A stretch of DNA of 52,411 nt from Vibrio anguillarum (GCF_001989995.2 NZ_JAHGUP010000095.1:1-52411); one strand, 5' to 3'; positions 7,821 to 18,855 are shown, counted from the first letter of the stretch. A program made the numbers and translations. Notes: generated by a model from the sequence alone, not told the origin.

Positions 7821-7993
7821 TGCATTTGAATTCCTTAAATAGCCCAGAAATGTACTGGGGTGTAGGTGAATAATTAGTTAAAAATGGTCACGATTAAAGC
7901 AAATATAATTTGTCGTAAAGAAAAATATTTTTAACGACGCACAGTGATTATAGCGGCTGTGCTACCATTGCGTTTCAGCGAGGTGGCGTAAAT

Positions 7994-10057
7994 ATGAACA
8001 TGATAGCGGCTTATTTAGATGATTTAATGGTGCAGGCTGAGAATAGCCTATGGCGTATGGGGCTATTAATCCGTGGTGAGCCTCAATGGCAACAACACGT
8101 GCTTATGCATTTTCTCGCAAAAAATGAGGGGCAAGCCATATTTCAGTTAGGCGGAGAACCGTTACCATGCGTTCGTTATGCCCCCTTCAACAAAGGGCAG
8201 CAGTTTCTTGGTCAAGAATGCCATTTACTTATTTGTGACAATTACCACGGTTTTGATGCGAACAGTTTCAGTGCTGCGCTGGGTTCATTGGTCGGTGGTG
8301 GGTTGCTGTTGATCATTGAAGCCCCTCAGCGTAACGACTCTTTTGCTGAGCGCTGGTTAACGCGAGCGTTCGAGCAGCTCGTTGTTATAGAGCAGAATCA
8401 ACCCTGCCCTCCTTTACCCGTTTATCCACGAGTCAGTTCTCAATCACCGATTTATGAACAGCAAGTTGATGCGGTTTCAGCAATTCTTCGTGTGATGGAT
8501 GGGCATCGCAAGCGACCATTGGTTCTCACTGCCGATCGGGGACGAGGGAAAAGCAGTGCGCTTGGTATTGCTGCGGCTAAATTGATGGCGTCTCGTTCAT
8601 TAGATATTGTGGTCACGGCACCCTCAATCCATGCCGTAGCGCCGATATTTGAACATGCGGCTAAAGGTTTAGCAGGCGCTCACGTCACCAGACAATCCCT
8701 TACTTGGCAAAACTCGTCATTGACGTTTGTGGCACCGGATGAGCTGATTTTGCATCGGCCACAGTGTGATCTCCTATTGGTAGATGAAGCGGCCGCGCTG
8801 CCTTTATCAATGTTAAAAAACTGGGTTGAACACTATCATCGTGCGGTCTTCTCTACCACCATTCATGGCTACGAAGGGTGTGGGAGAGGGTTCACGCTTA
8901 AGTTTCAAACTTGGTTAGCACACCATCGAGCTGGGACTCGAACTCTCCATTTAGATCAGCCGATCCGTTGGCGTCAGGATGATCCGTTAGAAGCGTGGCA
9001 TTACGATACTTTCCTCCTTCGCTATGATTTAGCGACATCGCCGACGATGACATCAGAACAGTTAGCGACACTTAAAATTGAGCATCTGGATAAGGCTCAA
9101 CTCATTGCCAACCCGACACGCTTAGCCGCTATTTTTTCGTTATTAGTGAATGCTCATTACCAGACATCACCAAACGATCTATTTCATTTTTTAGCGGACG
9201 ATAAAGTTCAGCTAGTTGCTGCAATGGTAGGCGAGGTTTGTGTCGGTTGTTTGCTGACAGTACGTGAAGGTGGGCTTTGCAACGCTTTAGTGGAAGAGAT
9301 CCAACGAGGAAAACGACGCCCTAAAGGCCATCTTGTTCCAGTCTGCTTAGCTAATCAAGTTGGTATTACGCAGGCAGCGCAGAGTGTTTGTCAGCGCATC
9401 ATGCGTATTGCAGTTCATCCCGAATTACAAAATCAAGGGTTGGGCAGCCGCTTGATTGAAGCGTGCATGCTGGAAAATGATGCCGACTATTTAGCGACGA
9501 GTTTTGGCGTAACGAGCGATTTAATGGCTTTTTGGGCTAAGAACCAATTTGTTCCGATAAAACTAGGGAGCCACAGAGACAGTGCGAGTGGCTGTTTTTC
9601 CTTAATCATGGTTCAAGCGAAAAAATTGGATTGGTTAACTCGGGCAGAACAGATTTTCGAACAGCATTTCATTTTCTCGCTATCTGATTCTTTGCAAAGT
9701 TTAGAGCCGGCTTTGGTTCGTACCATCTTGTCATTAGTCCGAGATCGTGTCGCATGCGCGGATTCAAATGAAGTTAATTTCCTACCTTATTCATTGCTGC
9801 GTTGTTACGCACAAGGCGGTGCGGATTATGAGAGTGTGAGTGTATGGATTCATCGGCTAATTACTTCATTGGATAAAGCTGCTCTATCACTGTTATCTGA
9901 TGTACTTATTGTCAAAGTGTTGCAAAAGAAAAGCTGGCAAGAGTGTGCCAGTCAATTAAACCTCACTGGACGGAAAATGATTGAGGCTACCCTCCGTCAT
10001 GACCTTAATCGACTATTAGATGATTTACACTGTAAAGTTGATCATTCAACGCAATGA
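7994..10057 (+). CDS. tmcA: TmcA, tRNA(Met) cytidine acetyltransferase
   Basis: A 687-residue protein close to E. coli TmcA (671) in length and domain order. It acetylates the wobble cytidine of elongator tRNA-Met (ac4C34), using acetyl-CoA and ATP. The N-domain covers 1-150. A RecD-like helicase module follows, with Walker A GRGKSS at 183-188 and LLLVDEAAALP near 260. The GNAT domain lies around 400-510 (RIAVHPELQNQGLGSRLIE), and a C-terminal tRNA-binding part completes it. It is a single gene followed by a terminator. A parS2 site lies inside its last codons. Confidence 0.95.
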   Translation: MNMIAAYLDDLMVQAENSLWRMGLLIRGEPQWQQHVLMHFLAKNEGQAIFQLGGEPLPCVRYAPFNKGQQFLGQECHLLICDNYHGFDANSFSAALGSLVGGGLLLIIEAPQRNDSFAERWLTRAFEQLVVIEQNQPCPPLPVYPRVSSQSPIYEQQVDAVSAILRVMDGHRKRPLVLTADRGRGKSSALGIAAAKLMASRSLDIVVTAPSIHAVAPIFEHAAKGLAGAHVTRQSLTWQNSSLTFVAPDELILHRPQCDLLLVDEAAALPLSMLKNWVEHYHRAVFSTTIHGYEGCGRGFTLKFQTWLAHHRAGTRTLHLDQPIRWRQDDPLEAWHYDTFLLRYDLATSPTMTSEQLATLKIEHLDKAQLIANPTRLAAIFSLLVNAHYQTSPNDLFHFLADDKVQLVAAMVGEVCVGCLLTVREGGLCNALVEEIQRGKRRPKGHLVPVCLANQVGITQAAQSVCQRIMRIAVHPELQNQGLGSRLIEACMLENDADYLATSFGVTSDLMAFWAKNQFVPIKLGSHRDSASGCFSLIMVQAKKLDWLTRAEQIFEQHFIFSLSDSLQSLEPALVRTILSLVRDRVACADSNEVNFLPYSLLRCYAQGGADYESVSVWIHRLITSLDKAALSLLSDVLIVKVLQKKSWQECASQLNLTGRKMIEATLRHDLNRLLDDLHCKVDHSTQ
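10023..10037. promoter_or_regulatory. parS2 site inside the end of tmcA
   Basis: The core TTTACACTGTAAA fits the consensus exactly. It is embedded in the tmcA coding sequence about 20 bases before the stop, and a second site follows 45 bases later. Confidence 0.88.
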
Positions 10058-10067
10058 ACTGCAGCCA

Positions 10068-10082
10068 ATTTACAGTGTAAAG
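10068..10082. promoter_or_regulatory. parS2 site after tmcA
   Basis: The core TTTACAGTGTAAA is an exact match to the consensus, 12 bases after the tmcA stop. Confidence 0.88.
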
Positions 10083-10138
10083 CGTGAATAATGTAAGAGC
10101 AGACACTTTCTCCAGGTGTACTGTGCTTGTCATATGAC

Positions 10139-10180
10139 AAAAAAGTCCTACTACTTACGTCTTAAGAGTAGGATTTTTTT
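10139..10180. terminator. Terminator after tmcA
   Basis: TCCTAC at 10146 pairs with GTAGGA at 10168; the stem is flanked by AAAAAA and TTTTTTT. The loop is about 16 bases. Confidence 0.75.
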
Positions 10181-10366
10181 GTTCTAGTCACAGAATAAAA
10201 AAATCCAAACCATATTAATGAGTTAACCATACGGTCCCCCTTATTGTGAGGTTTTTATTTTTGTTCCTAACGTGTTCAATCATTTGCTTAATGAGTATTC
10301 CCTCCTACACTCAAAGTCAGGTGTTCTCCTAAAAAATAGAATATAAATAGCACGTAAGGATGAGAT

Positions 10367-10630
10367 ATGGATCTTTTGTTGGCGGAGTCTTTGGAAATTT
10401 CAACGGTACTAGATTCCAAAGCAAATTATCTTCAATGGCTAAGCCTAACTCCTCCTTTAACAATCGATGCATCACGAGTCAATAGCGTGGATGCTGCCGG
10501 TCTACAACTGCTTGCTTCTTTGTTTATGACAGCAGAGCGAGCTGGAATTGAGATCACTTTAGTTAACGCAACAAACACGCTCAATGAAGGTATTGCGCTA
10601 CTGGCTTTAGAAAGCTTGTTCGCAGAGTAA
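10367..10630 (+). CDS. STAS-domain protein, first gene of the chemotaxis operon
   Basis: An 87-residue protein that is a single STAS fold. The diagnostic turn VNSVDAAGLQLLASL lies at 38-52. STAS anti-sigma-antagonist-like proteins normally carry Ser or Thr after the Asp in this turn (D-S-A-G); here the residue is Ala43, so that phosphorylation switch is missing. It starts the operon and its stop codon touches the next reading region. Similar small STAS proteins occur in chemotaxis and surface-sensing operons of Vibrio and Pseudomonas. Its partner may be the HATPase part of the response regulator at the end of this operon. Confidence 0.85.
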   Translation: MDLLLAESLEISTVLDSKANYLQWLSLTPPLTIDASRVNSVDAAGLQLLASLFMTAERAGIEITLVNATNTLNEGIALLALESLFAE

Positions 10631-10653
10631 TGAGATTTTGCAAGGAAGGGGCT

Positions 10654-11013
10654 ATGACAAAGATCCTCGCGGTTGATGATTCGGTTTCAATTCGTCAAAT
10701 GCTAAGCCATACATTGAAAGATGCAGGCTATGACGTTGAAACCGCTACTGATGGAAGTGATGCATTACGTAAGGCACAACAAACCAAATTTGATGTTGTT
10801 ATTTCTGACGTCAATATGCCAGTGATGGGTGGTTTTGAGTTAGTTAAAGCAATACGTGGTAATGCTCAATATAAGTTTATTCCTATTTTGATGCTAACCA
10901 CCGAAACGAGTATGGAAAAGAAACAAGAAGGAAAACTCGCTGGAGCTACAGGATGGTTGGTTAAACCTTTCAACCCTGAGACGCTATTGAAAACACTAAA
11001 ACGGGTCATATAG
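10654..11013 (+). CDS. cheY: CheY-like single-domain response regulator
   Basis: A 119-residue receiver domain. It shows the acidic pair in ILAVDDS (residues 8-9), the phospho-acceptor Asp52 in VVISDVNMP, the Thr/Ser in MLTTET and the Lys in WLVKPF. It is expected to take phosphate from the CheA encoded next. I chose the ATG at 10654 with AAGGAAGGGG before it, rather than the ATG at 10630 that overlaps the previous stop. V. cholerae has several CheY proteins and only one drives the flagellar motor, so this one may serve another output. Confidence 0.93.
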   Translation: MTKILAVDDSVSIRQMLSHTLKDAGYDVETATDGSDALRKAQQTKFDVVISDVNMPVMGGFELVKAIRGNAQYKFIPILMLTTETSMEKKQEGKLAGATGWLVKPFNPETLLKTLKRVI

Positions 11014-11072
11014 AACACCGTATTTTATTAAAAGCTTCATTCGTTAAACGACGTTAACTGGCAGGAAGAGCT

Positions 11073-13229
11073 ATGGCTTTAGACATGGAACTGTTGCGCA
11101 AGATGTTTTACGAAGAGTGTCGTGAAAATCTTGAAGTGCTTGAAAATGTACTGCTTAATCTTGACCCTAATCAGGTTGAGAAAGAGACTATTAATACCAT
11201 TTTTCGGGCTGCCCATTCGATTAAAGGTGGCGCTGCGACCTTTAGTTTACTGGATATCAGTGAATTTACCCACTCTGTCGAAGCGTATCTTGACCTCGTC
11301 CGTAACGAAAAATCAACTCTCACCGCTCAAAGTGTGGACATTTTACTGAAAAGCGGTGATTGCATTCGCAATATGCTCGCGGGGCATGAGAGCCACGGTG
11401 AGGTTGATAGTGAGCTTCAGCAGAGAGTCAGCCAGTCATTGCATACTTTACTTGCCGACAATTCAACAGTTGATCATGAACTAGCAGACCATCACTCACT
11501 TGACGCCGAAGATGAACAGACGTCATCGCTCTTAAAGGCTTCTGACAACGAGAACCACTTAGGTTGGAAAGTCGTTTTTACTCCGCATAGAGAACTTTAT
11601 TTCAGTGGTAATGATCCACTTCGGTTGCTGCGAGAGCTTTATGAACTGGATGATCAGTGCAGGGCGGAAGCTCAGCTTGAGCACTTTCCCGAATTGGCGG
11701 AAATAGAGGCTGAGCTTTGTTATTTAAGCTGGACTATTTTTCTCAGTAGCCAAGTGCAAGAGAGTGATATTCGCGAAATCTTTGAATGGGTTGAAGATGA
11801 ATGTGACTTAATTGTTGAACCTTTAGTACAAGAATCGACGACCCAAGATATGGTCAGCGAGAGCAAGGAATCTTTGGCCGAGGCGCCACCTACGTTTCAT
11901 GCGAACGCTGTTCCCCCTACCGAATCAGCAGAGCAAGTTGATCTCATAAAACCCATCGATCTCATAAAATCAATAGAGTCTATGCCCGCTGTTGCGCCCA
12001 AAGTGGCGAAAGCAGAATCCAGCGTAAGCTCTATTCGCGTCGATATTGAGAAAGTCGACAGCTTGATTAATTTGGTTGGGGAACTTGTTATCACCCAATC
12101 AATGCTGACCGAAATCGGCAACGATTTCACTATGGATAAATTAGAAAAGTTGCAAGCAGGCCTAGTTCAGCTTTTGCAAAACAGTAAAGATTTACAAGAA
12201 AATGTGCTCAATATTCGCATGCTGCCGATGAGCTTTGCTTTTAGCCGCTTTCCTCGCCTTGTGCGAGACTTGTGCGGCCGACTTGAAAAAAAAGTAGAAC
12301 TGAACATCATTGGCGAGCACACCGAGCTCGATAAAACCGTCCTTGAACGTATTGTTGATCCATTGGTTCATTTAGTCAGAAATGGTATTGACCACGGAAT
12401 TGAGCAGCCACACATTCGCCTTGAACAAGGCAAACCAGAAATCGGCACAATTGAACTACATGCTTATCATCAAGGTGGCTCGATAGTGATCGAAGTGAAA
12501 GATGATGGCGCGGGGATCAACTGTGAAAGAATATTTCAAAAGGCGCTAGAAAAAGGTGTATTACCTAAAGATACATGGCGTGAAGAGATCACCGACAAAC
12601 AGATCCTTAACCTTATTTTTGCCGCAGGGTTTTCAACAGCAGAACAAGTGTCTGATATTTCAGGTCGTGGCGTCGGTATGGATGTTGTAAAACGTAATAT
12701 CGAAGAGTTGGGTGGGCATATTGATGTTGAATCCACGTTAGGTAAAGGCAGCCATTTCACTATCTGTTTACCACTCACTTTAGCCATCCTCGATGGGCAA
12801 TTGATCAAAGTAGGCGGGGAAGTTTACATCATCCCACTGCTCACTATTATCGAATCTATTCAAATCAACTTAGCTAATGTGAAGTATGCCGCCGGTGGGG
12901 TTGAGCTGTACCGGCTTCGTGACGAAAACATTCCTATCTTACGTCTGCAAGATGAACTGGAAATGGGATCAAGTGGTGCTTTGCCCGATAGAATACTCTG
13001 CTTTGTTGAAGCTGCTGGGTGCCGCGTTGGCTTATTGATTGATGAGCTACTAGACCAACAGCAAGTGGTTATAAAGAGCTTGGAGTCAAATTACTGCAAA
13101 GTGGCAGGCATATCAGGAGCTACGATTTTGGGAGATGGTTCCGTTTCGCTCATTTTAGATATTCAAGGGTTAATCGCCACGTACTCAAATCGACGTTCAA
13201 GTTTATCTCCCAAGATTATTGCCGCTTAG
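11073..13229 (+). CDS. cheA: CheA chemotaxis histidine kinase
   Basis: A 718-residue CheA. The P1 phosphotransfer domain has His48 in RAAHSIKGGA. A less conserved P2-like region covers about 165-250, then comes a low-complexity linker to about 320. The dimerisation domain starts at SSIRVDIEKVDSLINLVGEL (about 322). The ATPase domain carries HLVRNGIDHGIE (N box), EVKDDGAGI and GRGVGMDVV. A C-terminal CheW-like domain covers about 585-715. It sits at the centre of a full che operon, so it should phosphorylate the adjacent CheY, CheB and perhaps the downstream REC-PP2C protein. Confidence 0.96.
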   Translation: MALDMELLRKMFYEECRENLEVLENVLLNLDPNQVEKETINTIFRAAHSIKGGAATFSLLDISEFTHSVEAYLDLVRNEKSTLTAQSVDILLKSGDCIRNMLAGHESHGEVDSELQQRVSQSLHTLLADNSTVDHELADHHSLDAEDEQTSSLLKASDNENHLGWKVVFTPHRELYFSGNDPLRLLRELYELDDQCRAEAQLEHFPELAEIEAELCYLSWTIFLSSQVQESDIREIFEWVEDECDLIVEPLVQESTTQDMVSESKESLAEAPPTFHANAVPPTESAEQVDLIKPIDLIKSIESMPAVAPKVAKAESSVSSIRVDIEKVDSLINLVGELVITQSMLTEIGNDFTMDKLEKLQAGLVQLLQNSKDLQENVLNIRMLPMSFAFSRFPRLVRDLCGRLEKKVELNIIGEHTELDKTVLERIVDPLVHLVRNGIDHGIEQPHIRLEQGKPEIGTIELHAYHQGGSIVIEVKDDGAGINCERIFQKALEKGVLPKDTWREEITDKQILNLIFAAGFSTAEQVSDISGRGVGMDVVKRNIEELGGHIDVESTLGKGSHFTICLPLTLAILDGQLIKVGGEVYIIPLLTIIESIQINLANVKYAAGGVELYRLRDENIPILRLQDELEMGSSGALPDRILCFVEAAGCRVGLLIDELLDQQQVVIKSLESNYCKVAGISGATILGDGSVSLILDIQGLIATYSNRRSSLSPKIIAA

Positions 13230-13250
13230 TGAAGGTGACAGGGAAGAGCC

Positions 13251-13781
13251 ATGGAATATGATTATTCACCAAATCATCAACAAGAGAATCAAACACAGAG
13301 TGTTTTGAATGCTGTGTATGAAGAAAGAAGCTGTGAAGCCGATTTTCTGAGTTTCCGGTTAGCGAATGAGTTGTACGGGGTAGCAATTCAAGATGTTGAA
13401 GAGATTCGAGTATGGGAGCCACCTACGCCTATTCCTCGAGCGCCTAGCTTTGTGAAAGGTGTGATTAATTTACGCGGCATGATTGTGCCTATTATCGATC
13501 TGCGCCTTCGATTTGGTATGGAGGCTTGTGGCTACTTTCCCACGACTGTGGTGTTGGTACTTCGTAGCCTGCAACAAGAGCGGCCTCGTATTATGGGCTT
13601 AGTCGTTGATGCAGTGAGTGATGTGATTGGCCAGGGAGATAATGTGCTGTTTCCTGCCGTGGGGGAAACACCTGCCGCTGCGTATTCGCTCGGTTTGCTC
13701 AATGTTGGCGAAGAGGTCATGTCACTGCTCGATACCCAAGGGCTCCTTGATATGCACCGAATACTGAGTGAGGAACCCTGA
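13251..13781 (+). CDS. cheW: CheW coupling protein, first copy
   Basis: A 176-residue CheW with an extra acidic N-terminal tail of about 30 residues (Asn/Gln-rich). The core has LANELYGVAIQDVEEIR, PRAPSFVKGVINLRGMIVPI and later VVDAVSDVIG, the signature strands of CheW. It couples receptors to CheA in the array. Its stop overlaps the start of the second cheW, so the two are translationally coupled. Two unequal CheW copies in one operon may let the array take different receptors. Confidence 0.94.
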   Translation: MEYDYSPNHQQENQTQSVLNAVYEERSCEADFLSFRLANELYGVAIQDVEEIRVWEPPTPIPRAPSFVKGVINLRGMIVPIIDLRLRFGMEACGYFPTTVVLVLRSLQQERPRIMGLVVDAVSDVIGQGDNVLFPAVGETPAAAYSLGLLNVGEEVMSLLDTQGLLDMHRILSEEP

Positions 13782-14245
13782 TGTCTAAACAAGAGTTCCT
13801 TAGTTTCGTGCTGGATAACGATGAGTACGCTGTGCCAATCCTTGAGGTCCGAGAAGTTCGCGGCTGGAGTGATGTGCGCTCTGTACCCAATGCCCCGGAT
13901 TACTTAGTTGGCTTACTCAATATCCGTGGTGAGTATGTACCGATTGTTGATCTTCGAATTCGTTTTCATCTGCCACCTGCACAGATTGGGGCCACGACAG
14001 TTGTTATTGTTTTGAATGACGCGCAACGCAATCCGCTCGGCATTATTGTCGATGGTGTTTCAGAAGTGTATGACTTAGCCGCTGAAGAGATAAAACCTGT
14101 ACCAGCCTTATCCACCACGGTTGAACCACAATTTATGAAGGGAATTGCTAGTGTGGCTAACGGTCATTTGATCCTAATTAATATCGAGACCCTTTTTGAT
14201 GTACCTGGGTTAAATCAGACATTCGTAGAAGACGCTATTTTGTGA
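13781..14245 (+). CDS. cheW: CheW coupling protein, second copy
   Basis: A 154-residue protein with the compact CheW fold: [39 protein letters not shown] and [13 protein letters not shown]. Start and stop overlap (ATGA) with the preceding cheW. It lacks the long N-terminal tail of its neighbour and is about as long as classical CheW, so it may be the main coupler. Confidence 0.94.
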   Translation: MSKQEFLSFVLDNDEYAVPILEVREVRGWSDVRSVPNAPDYLVGLLNIRGEYVPIVDLRIRFHLPPAQIGATTVVIVLNDAQRNPLGIIVDGVSEVYDLAAEEIKPVPALSTTVEPQFMKGIASVANGHLILINIETLFDVPGLNQTFVEDAIL

Positions 14246-14255
14246 GGGAATACTC

Positions 14256-16274
14256 ATGGCATTTTGGAACCGCAAACCAGAACCAAAAAAATTTGTTGAG
14301 CAGATAGAAGATCCATTGGTCGATGAGAATGAAGGGCTCTCCAATCAGCAGCTTCTTTCTGCTCTTAATGCAGCAAAAACCGCATTGATGATGATTAACC
14401 GAGATTTTCAAATCACCTATCTCAATAAGCAATCATTGATTTTACTTAAGCAGCATGAAGTGCTTTTTCAAAGCGTATGGCCGGGTTTTAAAGCAGAAGA
14501 GTCGTCATTGATTGGATACTGCATTGATGGTTTTCATGTCAATCCACAGCATCAACGCCAAATGTTGTCGAATCCAGCCAACTTGCCTTTCACTACCATG
14601 ATTACTATTAAAGGAGTGAAGATCGAGCTTAATGTTGGCGCCATTATTGATGAAGACGGTATTTATATCGGGAACACATTAGAGTGGCGTGATGTCACTC
14701 AAGAGATTGCAAAAGAGCAAGAAATTGGCCGCTTAGCTTCGGCAGTCGAGGGGATGACAACCAACCTAATGATGGCCGATAAAGAGGGTATTATTCAATA
14801 CTTAAATCCTTCATTGACCAAGTTGATGCGTACAAGAGAAAGTGAGTTGAGGACAGTATTAACAAGCTTTGACGTCAATAATCTGGTCGGACAAAATATC
14901 GATATCTTTCATAAAAACCCGGGCCATCAACGTAGCATTATTGCCAACCCTGATCGTTTGCCATTTTCATCCAACATCAAAGTGGGGGCGCTGCAATTTA
15001 ATTTAACTTGTATTGCGATGCACAATCACAAAGGGGAATATATTGGCCCTGCATTGCAATGGATCGATATTACCGAACAACAAGATGGTCAATACCAAGT
15101 AGAGAGCCTCATTCAAAAAGCGATCGCAGGGCAGTTGAATGAACGAATTGATACCACCGTGTACAGCGGATTTATGCGGGAGTTGGGCGAGGGGATTAAT
15201 AACTTGCTTGATACCTTAGTTTCACCGCTGGCTCAGTGTATTGACGTCATGAGCAAAGTGGCAGATGGCGATTTGAATACCAAGATGGAAGAGGGCAGCC
15301 AAGGTGAGTTTGGTCAACTGCAAAATGCGGTCAATACCTCGATTGCTAACCTGCGCGATATGGTTGAAAAAATCACCATTTCTTCTGCCAGAGTGGCTAC
15401 GGCGTCAACAGAAATCGCGCAAGGCAATAATGATTTGAGCCAACGGGTGGAAGCTCAAGCATCCAATTTAGAAGAAACGGCCGCGAGTATGGAAGAGATG
15501 ACAGCGACCGTGCGCCAAAATGCAGATAACGCCAAAGGTGCGAACGATCTAGCGAGTGATGCTGCCAAAAAAGCCAGTAAAGGTGGTGAAGTGGTGGGGC
15601 AAGCGATCTCGGCCATGTCGGAAATTAATCGTTCGAGTAAGAAGATTGCCGATATTATTGGAGTGATAGATGAGATAGCCTTTCAAACCAATTTATTGGC
15701 TTTGAACGCAGCGGTAGAAGCGGCAAGAGCCGGAGAACAAGGGCGTGGATTTGCTGTTGTTGCTGGAGAGGTTCGAAACCTTGCGCAGCGTAGCGCAGCA
15801 GCGGCGAAAGAGATTAAAGGGCTGATTAAAGATAGTGTTGAGAAAGTAGAAGAGGGATCGCGTTTAGTTGATGAGTCAGGAGCAACATTGAATGAGATTG
15901 TGGACGCTGTAGCAAAAGTATCTGATCTCATCGCCCAAATTGCATCATCCAGTATTGAACAATCGACGGGCATTGACGAAATCAATCGTGCAATTACAGC
16001 CATGGATGAGATGACGCAGCAAAATGCCTCTCTTGTTGAACAAACCTCTGCGGCCAGCCAATCGTTGAAAGATGAAGGGAAAGAGCTGATTAGCTTGATG
16101 AGCTATTTCACCACCGATGACAACATCAAAACGTTCGAGCCCAAAAGAACAGCCATCTCCGCCCATCAACCCAAACCCAAGGTCAAGAAAGTGGCAGGCA
16201 TTAAAGCCACCAATAACGTTGCCAATTCTGGGCTCAACCTCAATGAGGATGGAGATGAATGGGAAGAGTTCTAA
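14256..16274 (+). CDS. Soluble methyl-accepting chemotaxis protein with two PAS domains
   Basis: A 672-residue receptor without a signal peptide or membrane segments. Two PAS domains lie at about 35-150 and 160-275; both contain the phrase NPxHQR and a WRDVTQE- or WIDITEQ-type end. A HAMP-like link covers about 285-360. The signalling domain has its hairpin tip [20 protein letters not shown] near 475. The last five residues are EWEEF, the type of C-terminal pentapeptide that tethers CheR/CheB, which are encoded just downstream. The input should be a cytosolic cue such as redox or oxygen; I see no sure cofactor residue. It probably forms a cytoplasmic or pole-bound array with the CheA here. 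Confidence 0.94.
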   Translation: MAFWNRKPEPKKFVEQIEDPLVDENEGLSNQQLLSALNAAKTALMMINRDFQITYLNKQSLILLKQHEVLFQSVWPGFKAEESSLIGYCIDGFHVNPQHQRQMLSNPANLPFTTMITIKGVKIELNVGAIIDEDGIYIGNTLEWRDVTQEIAKEQEIGRLASAVEGMTTNLMMADKEGIIQYLNPSLTKLMRTRESELRTVLTSFDVNNLVGQNIDIFHKNPGHQRSIIANPDRLPFSSNIKVGALQFNLTCIAMHNHKGEYIGPALQWIDITEQQDGQYQVESLIQKAIAGQLNERIDTTVYSGFMRELGEGINNLLDTLVSPLAQCIDVMSKVADGDLNTKMEEGSQGEFGQLQNAVNTSIANLRDMVEKITISSARVATASTEIAQGNNDLSQRVEAQASNLEETAASMEEMTATVRQNADNAKGANDLASDAAKKASKGGEVVGQAISAMSEINRSSKKIADIIGVIDEIAFQTNLLALNAAVEAARAGEQGRGFAVVAGEVRNLAQRSAAAAKEIKGLIKDSVEKVEEGSRLVDESGATLNEIVDAVAKVSDLIAQIASSSIEQSTGIDEINRAITAMDEMTQQNASLVEQTSAASQSLKDEGKELISLMSYFTTDDNIKTFEPKRTAISAHQPKPKVKKVAGIKATNNVANSGLNLNEDGDEWEEF

Positions 16275-16291
16275 CAGATAGCCATCCAATC

Positions 16292-17119
16292 ATGATGAAC
16301 AATGACCAAGAATTTGAACTCACCGTAAAGGATTTCAAATTCATCCAGTGGTTTATGCACAAAACGGCCGGCATTTACTTGTCGGATGCGAAGCGAGCGA
16401 TGGTTTACGGCCGTTTGAGCCGTCAGATGCGTCGACGGGGGATTCAGCGTTTCTGTGATTACAAGGAGCTTATTGAGCATAATGAGCAAGAGCGGATCCA
16501 CTTTATCAATGCGTTAACGACTAACAAAACCCAGTTTTTTCGCGAGTATCACCACTTTGAGTTTTTAGAAAAAGTACTGCTCGATGAGTGGCGATCACAG
16601 GGCGTGCGTCATCCTAAAATTTGGTCTGCTGGCTGCTCTAGTGGTGAAGAGCCATACAGCTTTATTGCGTCGCTATACAGCAGCGGTTTATTTGATTTCG
16701 CGGACAATGTTGATATCTACGCAACAGATTTAGACACACAGGTTTTGGCACATGCGCAAGCGGGCATTTATACCGATGAGGCTGTGGTTACTATTCCACA
16801 GCACTATCTTAAAAAGTGCTTTGTAAAAGGGCGCGGTATCAAACAGGGAAAAATAAAAATCGCCAGTCAATTGCAACGTTTTGTCCATTTTCAGCAACTG
16901 AATTTATTATCTCCTTGGACGCTACCTAAGAATTTAGACCTCATTTCGTGCCGAAACGTGATGATCTACTTTGATAAACCCACTCAGGAGGCTTTGATCG
17001 AAAGGTTCTATGAATGGTTGAAACCGAATGGGATTTTATTTTTGGGTCATTCAGAAAGTGTGGGGCGCTGTGCTGATGTTTTTCATCATCTCGGCCACAC
17101 CATTTACGTGAAAAAATGA
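16292..17119 (+). CDS. cheR: CheR receptor methyltransferase
   Basis: About 275 residues. The N-terminal helical domain has [13 protein letters not shown] and [16 protein letters not shown]; the SAM-binding domain has [13 protein letters not shown] and later [18 protein letters not shown]. It methylates glutamates of chemoreceptors and, with CheB, gives adaptation. An ATG at 16259 overlapping the receptor gene would add 11 residues; I prefer the ATG pair at 16292, where the family-like sequence begins, but the ribosome site is weak at both. The substrate should be the EWEEF-tailed receptor upstream. Confidence 0.93.
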   Translation: MMNNDQEFELTVKDFKFIQWFMHKTAGIYLSDAKRAMVYGRLSRQMRRRGIQRFCDYKELIEHNEQERIHFINALTTNKTQFFREYHHFEFLEKVLLDEWRSQGVRHPKIWSAGCSSGEEPYSFIASLYSSGLFDFADNVDIYATDLDTQVLAHAQAGIYTDEAVVTIPQHYLKKCFVKGRGIKQGKIKIASQLQRFVHFQQLNLLSPWTLPKNLDLISCRNVMIYFDKPTQEALIERFYEWLKPNGILFLGHSESVGRCADVFHHLGHTIYVKK

Positions 17120-17129
17120 GGAACAATTA

Positions 17130-17771
17130 ATGACCTCGTTGGCGATGCATTTGGCAACCGACAATCGGAATTTCAGCCGATTTTATCATCCCCAACAAAA
17201 AGTGGATTGGGTAAAGGTTTTGCCCGGTGGGTTGTACTGTACGATGCAACAAGAGGTTATTTGTACCGGTTTAGGTTCTTGCGTTACCGCCTGTATGTGG
17301 GACCAAGAGGCCAAAGTCGGGGGGATGAACCATTTTTTATTACCTTTTGATCAGCATTCGCAAATTGATCACTGGCATCCAGATGAAATTGAGTCCACGG
17401 CTTCTCGTTATGGTTGTTACGCAATGGAGTTACTGATTAACCAGTTGATCAAAATGGGGGCTGAGCGTCAGCGCTTACGAGTAAAACTCTTTGGTGGAGC
17501 ACAAATGCTGGGTTTTAAAGCCATGATTGGCCAGAAAAACATAGATTTCATCAAAAACTATGTTGAGCAAGAAAGGCTTATTGTCGAAGCCAGTGACTTG
17601 GGGGGTGACGAACCGAGAAAAGTCATTTTCGAACCCATGACAGGTAAAGTGTGGCTAAAAAGAATTCCATTGACCGAAGTGAGCCGGTTAAGTTTTCAAG
17701 AAAAGGTTTATGCCACACAGTTGGATCGTAAAGCGCATAAAGAGAGTGATGATGTGGAGCTATTTAAATGA
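17130..17771 (+). CDS. cheD: CheD receptor glutamine deamidase
   Basis: A 213-residue CheD with the catalytic pair in [12 protein letters not shown] (Cys) and GGMNHFLLP (His). Family members convert receptor glutamines to glutamates and can also bind CheY or receptors. The N-terminal 45 and C-terminal 40 residues are extra compared with the shortest CheD proteins. The gene overlaps cheB by four bases (ATGA), fitting coupled translation of the adaptation enzymes. Confidence 0.94.
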   Translation: MTSLAMHLATDNRNFSRFYHPQQKVDWVKVLPGGLYCTMQQEVICTGLGSCVTACMWDQEAKVGGMNHFLLPFDQHSQIDHWHPDEIESTASRYGCYAMELLINQLIKMGAERQRLRVKLFGGAQMLGFKAMIGQKNIDFIKNYVEQERLIVEASDLGGDEPRKVIFEPMTGKVWLKRIPLTEVSRLSFQEKVYATQLDRKAHKESDDVELFK

Positions 17772-18811
17772 AAAAAATCAAAGTGCTGATTGTCGATGAT
17801 TCTCCCGTTTTTAGAGCACTGCTCTGCGAGCTGATTAATGCTGACCCTATGTTAGATGTCGTCGCAATGGCACAAGATCCTTACCAAGCCCGAGAGCTTA
17901 TCAAGCAGCACAACCCTGATGTGCTAACGCTAGATATTGAAATGCCAAAAATGAATGGCGTGCAATTTTTAAAAAATATTATGCGGTTACGCCCTATGCC
18001 GGTAGTGATGATTTCAACCTTGACCCAGCATGGCGCTCAAGCCACGTTAGAAGCATTAGAGCTTGGTGCAGTGGATTACTTCCCTAAACCATCGGTCGAA
18101 AACACGGCTGAAATGGCAAGTTATAGGGAGCTGGTGAACGACAAAATAAAAATGGCGGCAGGGGCAAATGTCGTTCAATCGCATCATTCTGCGGCGGTTA
18201 ATCAGGTCGAACTGATAGCGGCTAGCCACCAAGAGGCGCGTTATCAGTTGATCGCAATTGGAGCCTCAACGGGCGGAACAGAAGCATTAAAAAGCATATT
18301 CTCTGTTTTACCAGCAGGGTTGCCACCGATCGTGATCACTCAACATATCAGTGCGATGTTTACTCGCCCCTTTGCAGAGCGTTTGAATCTTTGTAGCGCC
18401 GTAGAGGTGAGAGAGTTGTCCGCTAATCAAGCGCCTTTAGTGAATGGATGCGCTTATGTTGCTCCCGGAGATAAGCATCTGATGGTGATAAAAAAAGGCA
18501 CTCACCTTTACTGTCAAGTTGACGATAGACCTGCGGTCAATCGTCATAAACCCTCAGTAGATGTGATGTTTGATACGGTTGCTGAAAATGTGGGAGACAA
18601 AGCCATCGGTATCCTCTTAACCGGGATGGGTAAAGATGGGGCGCAAGGCATGCTCAAAATGAAGTTGTGTGGTGCATTGACTTTAGCTCAAGACGAAAAA
18701 ACATCAGTGGTGTGGGGAATGCCCAAAGCGGCAGTAGAGATTGGCGCAACACAGAATATCAAAGCGTTAAATGCCATACCACAATGGATTTGTGATGAGC
18801 TCTATCGCTAG
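17768..18811 (+). CDS. cheB: CheB methylesterase response regulator
   Basis: 347 residues. The receiver domain (1-125) shows [10 protein letters not shown] and the acceptor Asp in [14 protein letters not shown] linker follows to about 160, then the methylesterase domain with [13 protein letters not shown] (catalytic Ser), [16 protein letters not shown] (His) and [13 protein letters not shown] (Asp). It removes methyl groups from receptors when phosphorylated by CheA. It ends the core che block; the next gene starts 44 bases on. Confidence 0.95.
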   Translation: MKKIKVLIVDDSPVFRALLCELINADPMLDVVAMAQDPYQARELIKQHNPDVLTLDIEMPKMNGVQFLKNIMRLRPMPVVMISTLTQHGAQATLEALELGAVDYFPKPSVENTAEMASYRELVNDKIKMAAGANVVQSHHSAAVNQVELIAASHQEARYQLIAIGASTGGTEALKSIFSVLPAGLPPIVITQHISAMFTRPFAERLNLCSAVEVRELSANQAPLVNGCAYVAPGDKHLMVIKKGTHLYCQVDDRPAVNRHKPSVDVMFDTVAENVGDKAIGILLTGMGKDGAQGMLKMKLCGALTLAQDEKTSVVWGMPKAAVEIGATQNIKALNAIPQWICDELYR

Positions 18812-18855
18812 TGTTGTCTCATTACATAAGCTCAACATAGAGAAGCAAGGAATGG

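Larger units (their letters stand above)
10058..10366. other. Intergenic region before the chemotaxis operon
   Basis: Besides a parS2 site and the tmcA terminator, 10181-10366 must hold the promoter of the STAS-che operon. In V. cholerae the matching cluster III is under RpoS and quorum-sensing control. I see no certain -10/-35 pair and no ORF. Confidence 0.5.

Noticed and set aside
11470..11476. Scattered ATGATCA or TGATCAT sites elsewhere (for example 11470, 20623, 46592, 51955)
   Set aside because: A seven-base word is expected several times by chance in this window; without the extended flank they are not evidence of RctB sites.
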